From assembly GCA_947455875.1 (NCBI GenBank), contig CANGSD010000024.1:1-9739 (forward strand): a stretch of 9,739 nucleotides of DNA, read 5' to 3'. The position numbers and the translations under genes are program-made. How positions within the stretch are numbered: position 1 is the first letter of the stretch; each line of letters opens with the position of its first letter. Of this stretch, positions 6,079-9,739 are shown one piece after another. The stretch is from Comamonadaceae bacterium. Lineage in GTDB: Bacteria > Pseudomonadota > Gammaproteobacteria > Burkholderiales > Burkholderiaceae. Below the pieces are notes generated by a model. It made no database searches. It had not been told where the DNA came from and saw nothing but the letters and a program-made list of their open reading frames with translations.

Positions 6079-7353
6079 TCAAATCGAATACAAGGGCCGC
6101 TCCAGACCGTCGGCCAGGTGCGTGCGCGCCCACTCGATGGGGCTGGCGTCGCGGGGCAGCAGCACCCCCGCCGGGCGCACCCGCTGCTCGCTGGAATCCA
6201 GGGCCGGCGGCTCGATGCCTTGTGCCAGACCTGTCGCCGCGTCATGCAGCATACGCCGGGCCATCACGATGGCGCGATCTGTAGGCAGCAGCTTTTCCGC
6301 CTCATGGTTCTGGATCGGGCCCATGCTTTCCTGCAGCGAGTAGTCCTGGGCCGAGAAGCCGAAGACGCCGCTGTAGGCGCGCTTTTCCTTTTGCGCGACG
6401 CGGTCCATCAGGTAATCGTTGGACGCATTCGCCCGGGGCACAAAGCTGCCAGGCGCCTCGTATTCCACATGGATGCCCTTGCCCGCACGCATGGCCTCCA
6501 GCTCGTGCGCTGACAGCGGCCCATGCGGCTGCCAGTTGATGCTCCAGGCCCAGCACTGGTGATCGTCGATCGGCACCCACACATGTCCGCCCAGGGCATG
6601 GTCACCGAACGGCGCGATCAGCGTGAACCAGGGGAACAGCCACTGCGTCACGCGCCAGTAATAGGAGTCGGGCTCGCCGTTGCGCCGCCCGAACAGCGAC
6701 AGGCCAAAGGAATTTTTCTCGATCTCGAAGACGACATTGCCATCGGCCTTGATGTAATCGAGCGCCTTGCAGCCCTGGTGCATGGGGTCGGCGTCGACCT
6801 CGTAGCGATGGACATAGGACACGTGGGCAGTGTCGATGCCACCCTCCATCGCCTGCAGGTAGCTGCAGGCCTGCACGCGCTTGGTCACATACACCTGGTC
6901 CTCGGGCAGCATGCACCACTCAAGCTCGGGCGGCGCGGGCTGCTTGTCGGCTGGCCCCATATAGGCCCAGACGATGCCGCCACGCTCCACGCAGGGATAG
7001 CCCTTGATATGCATGTTCTTGCACGCCTGCGGCGCGGACGGCACCTCGACGCATTGCCCGTCGCCGTTGAATTTCAGGCCGTGATAGGCGCAGCGGATGC
7101 CGTTTTCCTCATTGCGCCCGAAATACAGCGACACCCCGCGGTGCGAGCAGAACTCGTCGATCAGGCAGGCTCGGCCATCGGAGTTGCGAAAGGCCAGAAG
7201 CTTTTCTCCCAACAGCGGCACCCGCACCTGGGGGCCATCGGGCTGCGCGATCTCGCTGGACATCAGGGCTGGCACCCAATAGCGCCGCATCAGATTGCCC
7301 ATGAGGGTCCCAGGACCCACGCGGGTCAGGGTTTCAGACATTTCCTTGTTCAA
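6079..7353 (-). CDS. Rieske [2Fe-2S] aromatic ring-hydroxylating oxygenase, alpha subunit (phthalate dioxygenase-like)
   Basis: Terminal oxygenase of 424 residues that would use a Rieske cluster and mononuclear non-haem iron to mono- or dioxygenate an aromatic or related ring, or to O/N-demethylate. The Rieske domain (about 25-135) contains Cys69-x-His71 and Cys88-x2-His91 (CSHRG and CAYHG), a complete ligand set. The catalytic domain carries Asp174-x2-His177-x4-His182 in GGIDTAHVSYVHR, matching the bridging Asp and the two iron His ligands. The third, carboxylate, ligand is probably in the YSLQESMGPIQ region (Glu342) but I am unsure. The QESMGPIQNH...TDRAI pattern is characteristic of the phthalate 4,5-dioxygenase-type single-component alpha subunits. 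The start is a TTG at 7353, supported by AAGGAG 7 nt upstream; the ATG at 7341 has no properly spaced site. A reductase partner is not visible. First gene of the four-gene minus-strand unit. Substrate unknown. Confidence 0.94.
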   Translation of the reverse strand: MNKEMSETLTRVGPGTLMGNLMRRYWVPALMSSEIAQPDGPQVRVPLLGEKLLAFRNSDGRACLIDEFCSHRGVSLYFGRNEENGIRCAYHGLKFNGDGQCVEVPSAPQACKNMHIKGYPCVERGGIVWAYMGPADKQPAPPELEWCMLPEDQVYVTKRVQACSYLQAMEGGIDTAHVSYVHRYEVDADPMHQGCKALDYIKADGNVVFEIEKNSFGLSLFGRRNGEPDSYYWRVTQWLFPWFTLIAPFGDHALGGHVWVPIDDHQCWAWSINWQPHGPLSAHELEAMRAGKGIHVEYEAPGSFVPRANASNDYLMDRVAQKEKRAYSGVFGFSAQDYSLQESMGPIQNHEAEKLLPTDRAIVMARRMLHDAATGLAQGIEPPALDSSEQRVRPAGVLLPRDASPIEWARTHLADGLERPLYSI

Positions 7354-7360
7354 TCGGACA

Positions 7361-7366
7361 CTCCTT
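7361..7366 (-). promoter_or_regulatory. Ribosome-binding site selecting the TTG start of the Rieske oxygenase
   Basis: AAGGAG on the minus strand stands 7 nt before the TTG at 7351-7353 but 19 nt before the in-frame ATG at 7339-7341. Spacing therefore favours the rare TTG initiation codon and adds four residues (MNKE) to the protein. Confidence 0.65.
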
Positions 7367-7426
7367 CAACTGCTGTCACCTCCGGGCGCAGGCCCGTGCG
7401 GGATCCTGCCCGCTGTGCGACGCCGT

Positions 7427-7455
7427 ATTGTGCTTGCTCGGGAATTCGGACCCAA
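7427..7455 (-). promoter_or_regulatory. Weak sigma70-like promoter candidate for the oxygenase unit
   Basis: On the minus strand TTGGGT (7450-7455) and CACAAT (7427-7432) are separated by exactly 17 nt. The -35 box matches three and the -10 box four of six consensus positions. Transcription would begin near 7420, leaving a leader of about 65 nt with GC-rich inverted repeats before the TTG start. It is the best pair I see in the 136-bp gap, but such matches arise by chance and the unit may instead be activator-dependent. Confidence 0.25.
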
Positions 7456-7458
7456 AGA

Positions 7459-7473
7459 GGCAGGTTTTCTGCC
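7459..7473 (-). terminator. Short hairpin downstream of proB, possible weak terminator
   Basis: Inverted repeat GGCAG / CTGCC with a 5-nt loop, 16 nt past the proB stop. On the minus strand it is followed by TCTTTGGG, only a partial T-run, so termination would be inefficient and some read-through from obgE-proB into the oxygenase unit is plausible. Confidence 0.35.
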
Positions 7474-7489
7474 CGCGCCGGCACGCCCC

Positions 7490-9720
<2,231 letters not shown>

Positions 9721-9739
9721 TTAGGCAGGAGACCAACAA

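Noticed and set aside
5146..6513. A 455-codon open frame on the plus strand opposite the Bug receptor and Rieske genes.
   Set aside because: It crosses two well-supported minus-strand genes and their spacer, has Arg/Gly/His/Gln-rich low-complexity composition and no recognisable motif; long antisense frames are expected in GC-rich coding DNA.

Overview
The window looks like chromosomal DNA of a GC-rich beta-proteobacterium, most likely of the order Burkholderiales (Alcaligenaceae/Bordetella-like). Three observations suggest this. The adjacent obgE-proB housekeeping pair is typical of that group. A Bug/TctC-family periplasmic binding protein, a family greatly expanded in Burkholderiales, is present. 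The coding bias is strongly GC-rich. Taxonomy is inferred from content only; nothing here proves genus or species.

Layout: positions 1-3313 (+) carry three tightly spaced genes of a molybdenum hydroxylase system: the large molybdopterin subunit (5' end outside the window), the small [2Fe-2S] subunit, and a CoxG-like protein with a C-terminal membrane anchor. A GC-rich hairpin (3317-3333) separates them from a convergent block. Positions 3337-7353 (-) hold a compact four-gene, apparently translationally coupled unit, read right to left: a Rieske-type oxygenase, a Bug/TctC substrate-binding protein, a short-chain dehydrogenase/reductase, and a Mrr-like PD-(D/E)XK nuclease. A 136-bp gap with inverted repeats (7354-7489) separates this from proB (glutamate 5-kinase) and obgE (Obg GTPase), also on the - strand and overlapping by ATGA.

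Working together (inference): the Rieske oxygenase, the dehydrogenase, the binding protein and the molybdenum hydroxylase look like an accessory catabolic island for an aromatic, heteroaromatic or carboxylic substrate, placed beside the conserved obgE-proB locus. The binding protein would capture the substrate in the periplasm, the oxygenase and molybdenum hydroxylase would hydroxylate it, and the SDR would oxidise an alcohol or dihydrodiol. The substrate cannot be deduced from sequence alone. Several partners are not visible: the FAD subunit of the hydroxylase, the reductase/ferredoxin of the Rieske enzyme, the TctA/TctB permease, and any regulator.

The clearest oddity is the nuclease, whose start follows the SDR stop by only 10 nt inside what otherwise looks like a metabolic operon. 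I see no RNA genes, CRISPR array, insertion sequence or attachment site, and no intergenic gap exceeds 300 bases.
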